In this document: positions 12,111 through 24,200 of the stretch, in pieces
How positions within the stretch are numbered: position 1 is the stretch's first letter
Layout: the number at the start of each line of letters is the position of its first letter
Assembly (NCBI GenBank): GCA_949592205.1
Contig: CATIUR010000005.1
Coordinates: 85,742,777-85,806,776, forward strand
Reading direction: 5' to 3'
DNA length: 64,000 nt
Source of the DNA: Helichrysum umbraculigerum
Lineage: Eukaryota; Streptophyta; Magnoliopsida; Asterales; Asteraceae
The notes under the pieces: generated by a model
The model's input: only the letters and a program-made list of their open reading frames with translations
Told to the model about the DNA's origin: nothing
Database searches by the model: none
Translations under genes and position numbers: made by a program

Positions 12111-12271
12111 ACTTTATATATTTTATTATTATAAAACTTACTAAATATTATCACCAAGTTTGGTGTAAATGAAAAATTTAAGTAAAAAATGGATAAATTT
12201 ATAAGGTTAGATGAATTTATTAATGGGTAGATAGTATTTATCACTATATTATTATGGATTAATGGAATACT

Positions 12272-12380
12272 CAACAACAACAGCAACAACACCACCAACA
12301 ATAGCAACAGCAACACTAACACCAACAATATTAACAACAGCAGCAACAATAACCTCAACTACAACAGCAACAACATCAAC
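12272..12380. repeat. AAC/AGC trinucleotide-rich tract
   Basis: Imperfect CAACAA/CAGCAA repeats upstream (on the minus strand) of the DREB relic. The minus-strand frame through it is poly-Leu and not credible as a gene. Confidence 0.7.
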
Positions 12381-12555
12381 ATTGAATTATAAATGAAGGG
12401 CTATGATTTACTTGCCCTCCGTTCCCCTCTAAAGTGCCATTCCCCTATGATCCCAAATCAAAAATTTATAAATGAATTTGTATTTAATTTTTAACTAATT
12501 TATTATTGTGTTATTCTTATTCTTCGATTTAGGAAATTATTTGAATTTCTAAAAA

Positions 12556-12565
12556 AAAAAAAGTA
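12556..12565. repeat. MULE target site duplication, left copy
   Basis: AAAAAAAGTA, identical to 43908-43917. Mutator-like elements make 9-11-bp duplications. The A-run lowers the information content, but the GTA and the exact abutment on the inverted repeats support it. Confidence 0.7.
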
Positions 12566-12611
12566 GAGAAAAGATCAAAAAAGTACACCATTTATTAAAA
12601 GTATGGAAGAA
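12566..12611 (+). repeat. MULE left terminal inverted repeat
   Basis: Begins GAGAAAAGATCAAAAAAGTA. Compared without gaps to the reverse complement of 43862-43907, I count 29 of 46 identical positions, including GATCAA and the block ATGGAAGAA at the same offset. Confidence 0.7.
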
Positions 12612-12981
12612 TGGATTCTAGCCATTGGATCTTGCAAATCAAGGGTCCAAAATATTTCCAGCATTTTTGAATAAAAAAATGAAACATATATTTATTTTGG
12701 GCGGAGGGGTAGATGCGTAATTTCACATAAAAAAATACAAAACACGTATTACTCGATCATCGTTCATTCCCAATCTCACGCTCTTCTCTGTACGAACACA
12801 CGAACCCTAACTAATCAAATCTACTGATTACGATTTTTTCCCTATGATTCAGCCCATTCTTTTTCGATTTTCATAATCTCCTCACTCGTGCGTTCGATTT
12901 GATCCGTGAAATTCCTATGTTCATCTAATTCTTCTCCCTACTCTGTAAACCCTAGTTTTATATGTTTTTGAAGGTTTAATC

Positions 12982-15900
12982 ATGGATCTTCAGGTTGAAC
13001 ATGAAATGAGAAAGGATGCTAAAGATTCTAGTGTGGCGGTTCCATTGCAAACGAAGCCTATTGGTAAGCAATGCTTAACTCGTTTTCATTACTTTTTTGT
13101 TGACTGTCTATGTTTGTATTCGTGTAATTATGTGATTTCGTATGCGTAATTCGTTCGTATACTTGTGTTATTTGTGTTATGTTAATGATTGAAATATGCT
13201 AAAATCATGTATGCCCACCAACTGTTTGACAAAATGCCTCAACCAGTAGTATAACTTTTACTACATGATGTACAATCTTTTTGTTGTTGTGTTTGGTTTG
13301 AAATATGGTCTCTCTTGTAAGTTTATCAATACACATGATTAGTTGCTGAATTTTGTATAAGAGAGATTAGTGTATTTTTTGACTTTTTTTAAAATAGAGA
13401 CCACTAAAAGAGATAAAAAATATCAAAAAATAAAGACAAAACACGTGTGTTTATGAACTGTTATCTTAAATCATAATATAGGTGATCATGATGCTGATTT
13501 TGTTGAACCTACTGATGCAAGTGTTTCATCATCTCTTGGAGGTCAGTTTTTTCAACTGTGTTTTGAATAGCTTATTCCTGTTTTTAAGTCGTGCTATGTT
13601 TTTTTTAACACTTTGAACATGTTTGCAATGTTATAATTTCAGTTATTAGTTCATTGCCTTTTTTGAAGGGAAGTCCTCTTAAGGTTTATAAAAGGGGTAA
13701 AAAAAATGTTGATGTTCAAGGTATAGGTTTTTTTTAACGACCCCTTTATTATAACATATGTGTTTTGTTCTATTCATTGTTTTTTTCCCTGTTTTTTAGT
13801 TGCTACTTATGTTTTCTTGTTACTACACATGTGTTATGCTCATTTAGTTGTTTGTTGTTTTGAGTTTTTATTATCTTTGTGTCTGTCGTTATAACACATT
13901 TGATATGTCTATTATTCCAGCTCCTAAACCTCCTGTTGTTAGCAAGCAATCAAAGATGAAGTTGCCTGTAAAAGATAAGTCAGATTCAGAACCTGTTGTT
14001 GGTGAAAAATCTTCAGGAAAGAAGCTTACAAAGGCATCAGCTTCTAGGCTTTCTCCTATCCCATCAGCTGTTACAAAGGTCAACGTTTCTGAAAATGTGA
14101 AGCAAACGACTGTGAAGAGAAAGCTTTCAACTGATGACAAAGAGGTTGTTCCTATAAAGAACCCGAGGTATGTAAAGAAGAAAGGGAATACGAACGATGA
14201 TGATAGTAAGCATTTGAAGAAATCTGATAAGTGTGAGGTTGCTAACGAGAATGAAGATTTGGGTCGTGCTGGTAATCTTGAGAATAAGGAAGATGAAGTT
14301 GTGGATGTGAAGGATGTTAAGACCGAAGGGCATAAAGTTGGTAAGTCAAAAAAACTTGCACACCCACATTTCAACTTGCTTCGAGTTAGGACTACTCCGA
14401 ATCCTATGTACACTGCCATGCAAAGACTGAGCATTCCACAACAAGAATGCTTGGTTCAAATGGGGTTTGGTAGTTTTATTCGAATGCCAATTGATGAGCT
14501 TCCTGGTAAGTTGTCTTTTTTTGTGGTTGACAACTTTAATCCGAGTAAGATGGAAATTAACTTTGGAGGAGTTACCATACCGGTCACTGCTGAGTCAGTG
14601 TGGGATGTTATGGGTATACCAAAAGGTGAAATTTCGGTGTCTTCATTGTTAGTGAGAAATCCGAACGATGAGTGTGTTTTAAAATGGAAACAACAGTTTC
14701 AAGGTTGTGATAACATACGTCCTTCAATGATAGCTGAGAAGATTGCAGCCTCCACTGATGCCGATTTTATCTTCAAACTGAACTTTCTTATGCTTTTTTC
14801 AAACTGCATGTGTTGTTGCGAGTATAGAGGCAATGTCTTGTATAATATTCTGGAACGTATTCGTGAAGATGTCAAGATAGACGAACTAAACTGGTGTGGA
14901 TATATCATAGAGTGCTTGAGAAGTAGCAAAGATAAGTTTAAAAGGGATTCCAAAAACTCTTATTACTCTGGCCCGATGACTTTCTTGTTGGTAAGTTCTC
15001 CTTTGTATCTCTTGTTTATGTTACGTGTGCATATTATACGTTTTATCTAACTCACTTTTCCTTTGTTTTTATTTTTAGCTTTTGTATGTTGACTCCATGA
15101 AATCATCTACCGTTTTTGTTGTTCGTACTCGCCCTCTCATTAAAAACTGGGATTCTGTGATGTTAAGGCGGAGAGAAAAAGAAGAGTTAGCGAACGGTTC
15201 GTTTGGTAGACTTGAACGTCGGGATGATTCTTCATTTGATGAGGGTGAGGGTTCCAGTGATATAAAGGAGTCTGAATCAACCCGAGAGGTAACTTTTTAT
15301 TTGTTATAGTCTTGGTTTGAAGATCTCATTTGTTTTAGTAATATAACACATGGGTTATGTGTTTAAACACATGTGCTGTTCTTTAAACACTTCGGTTACG
15401 TGTGATTTTTCCTTATAATGACAATATTTTTTATTAATTATACCTTTGCCAGGCTTATCGTGATAGATGCTCAAAACGATTGGCATCAATATTGTTGGAG
15501 CAACTTCATTTTGAGAGAGACTTATTTAACGGATTGAAAAAGTATCCAAATGATAAAGATTTGCTTGATTTGGATCAGAAGCTGTCTGGTTTTTTTGTTA
15601 GGAGGATGATTGGAAAAAATGGTGAATTGACCGATCACTTTGCACAAGCAGAAAGTGATGACGATAAGGATGATGGTTTTGATGATGAGGCTGAACATGA
15701 GGGTGAAGTTCCAGAGAATAATCATAATACAGTTGGAAAAGGCGATAAAGCTGAAAATGATGACGATGTTGTTTTGGTTGCTGACAATTCGGCAATCGTT
15801 GAGGAGTGTGATTCATTTTATACCAGCTTAGCAGTGACCGAGGTTTTTGACATAACTACTTTATTTGTGGAGCAACCGTTATTTCCTGGTACAAATGATT

Positions 15901-17438
15901 ATCCTAATATATCTCTTGGTCTGACTCAGGACTTAGGTATAGAGTCTAAAGTTAAGACCCAAAGTCAGACTGACCTTGATATCCCAGTGCTGACTGCCAA
16001 TGTTAATGTGGGTGATAAGCGTGTTACTAAGCCATCTGCCTATGTTGCTTCACGATATATGAACCGGCCAACAAATGTTTCAACCAAGGTGGTTGCGTCT
16101 GAGTTTAAGGTTTCGAATTGGCTTTTTTCAATGGAAGGCGATAAGCTGTGAGTTCGATAATTATTATTAACACATGCGTTCTTTTTAGAATTTACTAGTT
16201 CGTTAGTGTACTATAGTATGAGTTTTTATTTGATGTCACATGTTTGTTAACAGGGAAAACTTGTTCGAAACTGTGCATGCTCAAATCTCCCAACGTTGGG
16301 ACATGCAGACTTTAGCCCCACATTTGTGGGTGAGTAGAAATGTGGTTGATAGCTGGGCTGCATTGTTGAACCATGAAGAGCAATCTAAACCATCCGGCAA
16401 TCCTCCTAGATTGTTTTTCCCACCTATGATGTTTGTAAGTGTCTTTTAAAACCATTCTTTTGTTTTTTTAAATTTATTTTCCTTCTTATATTACTTTTAC
16501 TAATTATTTTTGTTTTTTATTATATAAATCAGCCGCAGTCAATGCTCGATAATCATATGAAAGATGAAAACAAGTTTCAAGCATTCGAAACATCAGTCGA
16601 GAGGTGGCTCAATAAAGATACAGATCTAATGTCTATGAGAGGAATTGAACTTGTATGTCTTTATTTTACTTTTTAGTCTGTCATTTCTACTATTGATTTT
16701 TTTATTATTATATTACATTCGTTCGTGGATCTTCTAATGTTGATTACATTTAAATACCACATATGTTGTTTAACAGGTGTTCTTTCCAGTTATGGTAGAT
16801 CGTCACTTTTTTGTGTTGGTGTTCAACTTGGGTAAAAAAACAACCTTTTATGTGATAGACAATGTTGCCAAAAAAGATTATGACAAGCAGTATAAAGCAA
16901 TTTGTGATTTGGTGGTAAGTTATATTATCTTTCTATCGTTTTATTTGCTTATCTTTTTTTGGTGTATCACGTGTTTTGTTGAGATATTAAATTTGTTTTT
17001 ATGTACTTGATGATTGTTTTTTAGCTGGGTTTGTTTCGTGAGCATTTGAAGAAATCTGGTCATCCCGCGTATACTGATCTTGATAAGATAAAGAAGGCAA
17101 CCATGATGAATGTCAAGTGGAGGACAAAACATAATAGTAATGATTGTGGGATTTTTGCTATGTTACACATGGAGAATTATTTGGGTCAGCCAAGTACGAA
17201 GTGGGAATGTGGTTTAGCAGATGAGGGTGCAGCTGATGGCTCTATTCAGAAGATTCAGCTTCTTCGCCTGAGGATCAAGTATGCTGCCAAGATGTTGCTT
17301 CACGAGTTTAATATGCATTCTAAGAAAGTTCACGATCTTGCTGAGCAGTTTGACCATTTGTATGACAAGGCTGAAGTTAGGGAGGTGATCAAGCGCGGTA
17401 TCAAGAAACGGTATGAAGATGATAATTTGTCAAGATGA
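12982..17438 (+). CDS. ULP1/SENP-like C48 cysteine protease (MULE-borne)
   Basis: Ten exons with GT-AG introns give about 1015 residues: 12982-13063, 13482-13541, 13643-13720, 13921-14990, 15079-15288, 15453-16147, 16254-16434, 16533-16652, 16777-16914, 17025-17438. All junctions keep frame. The start is the first ATG (MDLQVEHEMRK) after a leader near the MULE end. The N-terminal half is Lys/Glu-rich and charged. The C-terminus is the peptidase: His about 842 in RHFFVLVFNL, Asp about 860 in YVIDN, Cys about 919 in NDCGIF. The usual oxyanion-hole Gln before the Cys is not obvious. ULP1 proteases cut SUMO from proteins; the role of transposon-borne copies is not established. The gene converges on the transposase gene, with 808 bp between the stops. 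A retrotransposon-free host ULP gene is less likely given the MULE borders. Confidence 0.85.
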
Positions 17439-18246
17439 AGTTTGATTGGTTTAGGAGTTTAGACTTTGGTCACTTTTGGTAGGTGTTTTGTTGACAAGTA
17501 TATTTTGTGTAACTAGTAGTTGATAACTGATTTGGGGGGGAATATTGTTCTGATGTGGATCTATTCTTGGGGGAGAGTATGTTTCTGATGCGGATATCTT
17601 TTGGGTATAATAGTTAATGATGCAGATATTATGTTGACTAGCAGAATAGTTTAATGATGTGGATATCATGTTGACTAGTTTTAGTTATTGTTTGAATATT
17701 TTTTTCTTTAGCTTCATGTTATTTCCAACACATTTTTCAAGTATTTTGTGATGTACAACACATGTGTTATTGTGACTTATTCTATATGTTAATGAGTGAG
17801 CACATGTGTTATATGCTCACAACACATGTGTTATATCTAATTAACACATGTGTTATAGTGGTGTACACATGTGTTATAGGTTAAAAACACATGTGTTTAT
17901 TGTGACTTGAACCAAACCAGTTTTATTTTATCTAACATTTATGTTATCTGTTATTTAACACATGTGTTATCACTAATTAATACAAGTACTATAACACATG
18001 TGTTATATGTTCACAACACATGTGTTATTGTTACTTAACTCATGATTTAAAATGAATTAACAATTTGTGTTACACTGTAATTGTATTATTATCCATATGT
18101 TTAAAAGACAAAAGTTAAAGAACAAGATAATGATTGATAGATTAATACCATTGTCATCAATTCGTTTTGGTTTTTGTATGTGTATGATATGTTTTCATTC
18201 TAACTAATAATCACATGTAAAAAGAGTAGCAATATGATGAATGTAT
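17439..18246. repeat. Convergent intergenic region with palindrome array
   Basis: Between the two MULE stop codons. 17757-18027 holds nine copies of the core ACACATGTGT, usually as TAACACATGTGTTA, each a perfect palindrome. No gene is seen. The 3' ends of both transcripts should lie here. Confidence 0.9.
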
Positions 18247-21200
18247 TTAAATGTTTTTTTCAGAATCTTGTGCTTGTGCTTTTTCTTCTGCCAGCTTCTT
18301 TGCTTCTGCCTCCGCTTTCTTCTTATCACATGACCGCCTATTATGGTCCGTCATTCCACATATTCCGCACGTTTTGGGCTTTGTTCCTTTCTTCTTTTTT
18401 GCCTTCTCCTTCTGCTGTATACTCTGCAACCGTCCATCATTTGCGCAACCTTTGTATCGTGACACTTCAGGATTTTGTATTTCAACAACATCGGGTTTTG
18501 TAATCCCGTGCAATTTCTCTATTATGTCTGTTTTTGTTAGAGGTTTAACATTGGATGAGGAAGCCTCCAAATTTGTTTTAATCTTCTTTATCTTTTGTAC
18601 CAAATCAACAAGCTTTTCTGGATCATTCCCTACCAACATGATGCAATCATCTAGATCAGATGTGGCTTCATTTGTGAGTTTCTCGAATTCACTCGTCTCT
18701 GAACGTCTCTTTCTTTTTCTAAAATCTGCAGGGATGATATCCCTTTTCCAACGTCTTAACACGTATCGTTGTGGAATCTCTTCAATGCAACTGTTTTTGA
18801 AGACACAAAACACATGTCTACAAAGAAAACCACGACGAACAAACTTTCTACAGCTACATACGATTGTCCCATCTTCTTTATTAAAAATCACCTTTCACAA
18901 AAAAAACACACAGGGCGTTAGATTCTATTAATTATCACGTTTTATCAAATGCACTAGAAACGTATACAACATAATATCACATGTGTTAAGAGTACAAAAT
19001 AAAATTATTATATCATTATAATTGAACATATGATAGTTTTATTTAATCAGGATTGTACCTTGTAATCATACGTGACTGGAGATTTGTCTTCAGGCCAGAT
19101 TTCAACTTCCCATTTTTCACATGCAGCTTTTTCTTGTTCGGTAAACTCCTTCTTCTCTTTTATGATATACTCTTGACAACCATCTTCTGTTTTCATCTGA
19201 TCAATTGAACAAGCCCAGACTGATTTCACAATTTCTAATTGCACAAGAAAAAACATTCTTCTTGTGTATATTTTTGCTGCATGTTTTTCAATATTCAGTT
19301 GCGTCAAAATCGTTGGATATGTGTCATTTGTCTGGTGGTCCAACAGTGATTGCCTAAACCTCTGTTTTTCCATAGCCGCCTCAAAGCATATCATAAAATT
19401 CACTAGAGTTAATTGTCGATTATTGAAGTTTCCAAAAAAAGAATTTTCACTTTCTGATCTTGAAGTGGTCCTCATTAGTCCACACAAGTCCATGTCACGA
19501 AAATAAGCGGGTATCCATCTCGATCTTATATTATACATGTCTGAGAGCCACGTGTTCCCTTTCAAATTGAAATCTTCTAAAAGTTTTCCCCACTGATCCT
19601 CAAATTCTTCGGGAGTGATGAACATGTTCCAAACTATTTTATTAAACCTCTTTTTGAATTCTTTGGGATCAAGATTGTTAGCACAAATCTGCAAGTATAA
19701 AAGGAGTTTTTGCAGTAGTTTTTATAAGTAACATGTAAAACAATAACATAACACATGTGTTACATAGAATTAACACATGTGTTATTATGAATTAACACAT
19801 GTGTTATGTTGAAACTTAAATACATGTGTTAGTGAGTGAACACATGTGTATTCAATAATGCACGTGTTCTGCTGAATTAACACATGTGTTATAGAGAATT
19901 AACACATGTGTTATAAAGAATTAACACAGTTATAGAGAATTAACACATGTGTTATGTTAAAACTTAAACACATGTGTTAGTGAGTGAACACATGTATCTA
20001 CAATAAAACACATGTGTTATGATGAATTAACACATGTGTTAGCCACTTAGACACATGTGTTAGTGATTAATTAACACATGTGTTAGTGAGATTTAACACA
20101 TGTGTTATAGAGAATTAACACATGTGTTACTGTGTTAAATTTGTTGAAATCAAAATTGCATTAATTAACTATACCTTTGTTGGCAATTTCTGAGTAATGT
20201 GCCACATACAAAGCCTGTGCTTTGATTCTGTTAAAACTGTGGCTACTGCATTTCTCATAGCATTATCTTGATCAGTCACTATGATCCTAGGTTGCACTCT
20301 AAAAGCTTTTAAAAATGATCTAAGGAGCCATATGTAAGAGTCTGTAGTTTCGTCTTTTAACAATCCAGCTTCAAGTGTCACAGATTTCTTGTGGTTGTCA
20401 ATTCCTGTGAAAGGAACGAACTTCATGTTGTACCTAAGAAATTTTTGAAATTATATTTGAAAAGTTAATTATATACTATAACATCTTATTTAGTTTACAT
20501 GTGTAACACCCAGTATTTGGGTCTGGTAGTATTTAATATTTTCTGACTGTGAATTATTATTAAGTGTGTCAGAAAATAGGTGTGCTGTATTATTTGAAAT
20601 AAATAGTGATAATAGTCGAATAATTTATTGTGACTAATAAATTATTGAGTGTTTTAATTTTATTTAGTTGACGGTAAAATAAAGTAATGTTACCCCGTAA
20701 ATGGTTTTTAAGTTCCAGGCAATGAAAAGTACGGGGAATGAAAGTAAACACTTCTTGTATACTTCTAAATTATTAGGTCGGTTGTTTACTAATACATATC
20801 TACATACATACATATGATACGCATCATATATCCCTCCTAACTCAAGAAACCCTAAATCAAATTATCAAATCTATGAGGAATCATCAAATTGAAGAGCTCA
20901 AACTCGAATTCAAGTTTCAAGAGCATGGATTATCTTCATCTAATCCTTCTAAACATGTTGTAAGTGTTGATTTATTGAATTCTATAAACTTAGAAATTGG
21001 GGTTTTGTGCATTTGATGAAATTAGGATGGGTAATGTTAAATTTAAGCTTGTAAGACTTGTATAATTACTAGTTGATGATTATTTCATGATTCTAAGTTA
21101 AACCCTAACATATAAATGAAGAAAAATTATGTATGATCATATGGATAGTTTATGGGTTAGTTGATTATCCATGAATAATGAATTCTAAGCTTGAGTTAAT

Positions 21201-24200
21201 GAGATATAGGTTGATAAGTGTTGTTAATGACTAACATATGATTGATTAGTAATGATGATTAACAATATACAAGTTAAAAGTTATAACTTAATTAAGTGTT
21301 CTTGAGATTTTATGATTATCATGGAGTATATGATAAATTTGGTATGGTTCACTAATTAGAACACTTAATTGAGAACTAAAGAGTAAAGTTATAAATTATG
21401 TGGTTAAGTATTCATTAGGTCTAATGTTGGAGTTTTAATGAATTGTTGATGTTGAAAGTTGATAATCTTGTTGATGGTATAATTATGTTAGTTAACAATG
21501 ATTAATGAGAATTAAGGTGATGAGGTGATTATAATGATTATAATGTTGATAAATGAATATGAAAGTATTAAGCTTATGTTAGTGGTATATGATGGATGAG
21601 TATGGTTAACATGAATTAAGTATGATCAATCCAATGGAAGTGATAAATTGATGATTGTGATTAGTTGAATAATTGGTTGTAATTACTTAAATAAGTTGTT
21701 TGATGTAAATACAATAATATGATGTTATATCCACATTGGAATAAAGGACTAATTTGTGTATCCTGTTGCATTCTCAGATGTGCAGAAGGCTCAGTGATAT
21801 TAGACTACTGGGTGGATGGCTGAGGTATTTGGTGAGTGGATCTCTAATCCTCAGCGTAACTTGGTTGTAACAAGTTTGGTTACAACAAGTAACGTATTAT
21901 TACTTTATCCGTTGCATTGATGATTATGTTGATAGTAATAATACTGTTGATATGTTGACTAGTTGAATATGTGACTTGTTGATTACGTGATCACTTGAGT
22001 TAATTGGCCTTCGGGCATCAGTTGGTAATGAGGCAACGAGTTGTTGAACTGTTGGTTGGGCTAGTTGGATTGTGACACTCCTCCAAATTAGGTATATAAT
22101 TATACTTAATTACATGCATTTCTTACGCTAATTCCCTGCATTTGTTTTAAACTAAACCGATGATGTGATGTCAGTCTAGCGAGCCCTAAACAATAATACA
22201 AAAAGTATTGCATTATACGTAGTATTTATAAATTACGTACGAACGTATCGGAACGAAGCCGACAAATAAATGACAAAAGTTTCGTGATACAAAAATAATT
22301 AATAATATAATTATTAATTACGAGTATTTATATATCTATAACACATAGATATAAAGGTCTAATTTTACGTTTAACATAAAACGTATTATATCACGAACAG
22401 AAACAATTCTAAAACGCGCATACGACGTCGAATCATAAAAATACAAATTTTCTCGTTCATTTGGAAGAAGTTAGAACATTACTTCAAAATATGAAATCCT
22501 AAATTTACTGAAAATTGGCGCTCAATTAACTGCGCGCAGTAAAACGTACAAAACTGTACAACTATTTAAAATAATGATAATCTCATTATTCTGAAAACAA
22601 ATTACGAACCAGGAGAGCATCTACAAAATAAAAATATAAAATGTTAAATTTTATATTGCTATAATTATACCCGTACTCGAGATTGGTGGGACAAAAATCC
22701 CACCAACCTACAATAATGCAGGGGACCGATTCATTTTAAACCCATACTCCCTCCCTCTCTGTGATCTCTCGGTAAAAACACACACACCCAATTAATTCCA
22801 TTTTTCTTTCTCTCAAAACAAATTAACAAGATCAAAGGCAGCAGTAGATTGGAGTGGTGGAAGTGGAACAACAAGATCATCTTCACCATCATCATCATCA
22901 TCGTTCACCATTTTCATCATCATTCCTCATTGTAAGGAAACTTTGATTTCTTTGATTTTTAAGCTTATATTTCGTTATATACCTTGTTTAAACATCATAA
23001 TCTAGCTATATAACATACAAAACTTGAGATTTGAAGCTTTGATCTTGAAATGGTTTGAAAACCCAAAACTACAAAACCAAAATCGTTGTATGAAAACTAG
23101 TTAAAACGAAGTAATAACTTGTGAAAACGACACATAAACACTTATATAATCATATGGTGTTGATGTATAAACGATTTTGAGCCAAGAAAATCGGGTTGTG
23201 TTTTGCCCTGTTCGAACAGACCCTGGATACGACATGAATCCGGCGGATTCATGTAGAATCCGGCGGATTCCCATGCAAAACTCGCACACTCCGTAATCGG
23301 TTTAAACATCTGTGAACGAGTAAAAGACACGGTCGAATCCGGCGGATTCACCTGAATCCGGCGGATTCCCAACTTAATATGAACGTTTTGTAAACACAAA
23401 GAATCCGGCGGATTCAACTAAATCCGGCGGATTCACACAATTCTGACCCGACCCGGCGGTTTGACCCGAAAATCCGGCAACACCTTATCCACTTACGAGA
23501 ATCCGGCGGATTCAAATAGAATCCGGCGGATTCACCTACTGGGCTGCAGATTGGGCCTAAGTCGCGAACTGGGCCGGACGTTTCTTGGGCTGAGACGTTG
23601 GGCTTGGACCAAGGTTTGAACAAATAAGTACATTATGGCTAATGGGCCAACAAATCGGGCCGAGCCTAACAAACTACAAAACATACGACGTTATCAAAAC
23701 GAGACAAACTATGATTACGGACATTGGACTTATTTAATTCATACGAACAAACGATATATGACATGTATACATACGACACTTAATAATTATATATTCACCG
23801 ATATATACATACATTGAGACTTGTGTTTTTGGAAACTTAAACGACAAACTTTTATATATATCTATATATATATATGAACGAGACAACGGACAATAATATA
23901 TATATATGCGAGAACATATACATATGCAACTATATAAGTATATATGTATATATGCTTACACATTTTGGACGATTCGACAAACAAACATAACTTGGGAAAA
24001 TATTATTTATTTTCAAACAACAATCATCAACGACATACACAAACTTAAGAAATTGATAATTTCTTCAAACAAACGAATTATTAACGTAAGTAAAATATAG
24101 TACTTATAGTTAATACATTATTGTGTATAGGTTGACTACGTTTGGGCTACGCTATCTTATCTCGCTAGCATTCACATCCGAGCACTCACCGTGAGTTCAC

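Noticed and set aside
12107..12358. Minus-strand poly-Leu frame resembling a membrane protein
   Set aside because: It comes from CAA/CAG-type repeats read on the other strand; no start context or partner exons.
13848..14434. Frames upstream of 13921 as the start of the ULP1 gene
   Set aside because: The segment before 13921 has an intron end (ATTATTCCAG), and upstream exons from 12982 join in frame, so the ATG at 13848 is intronic.
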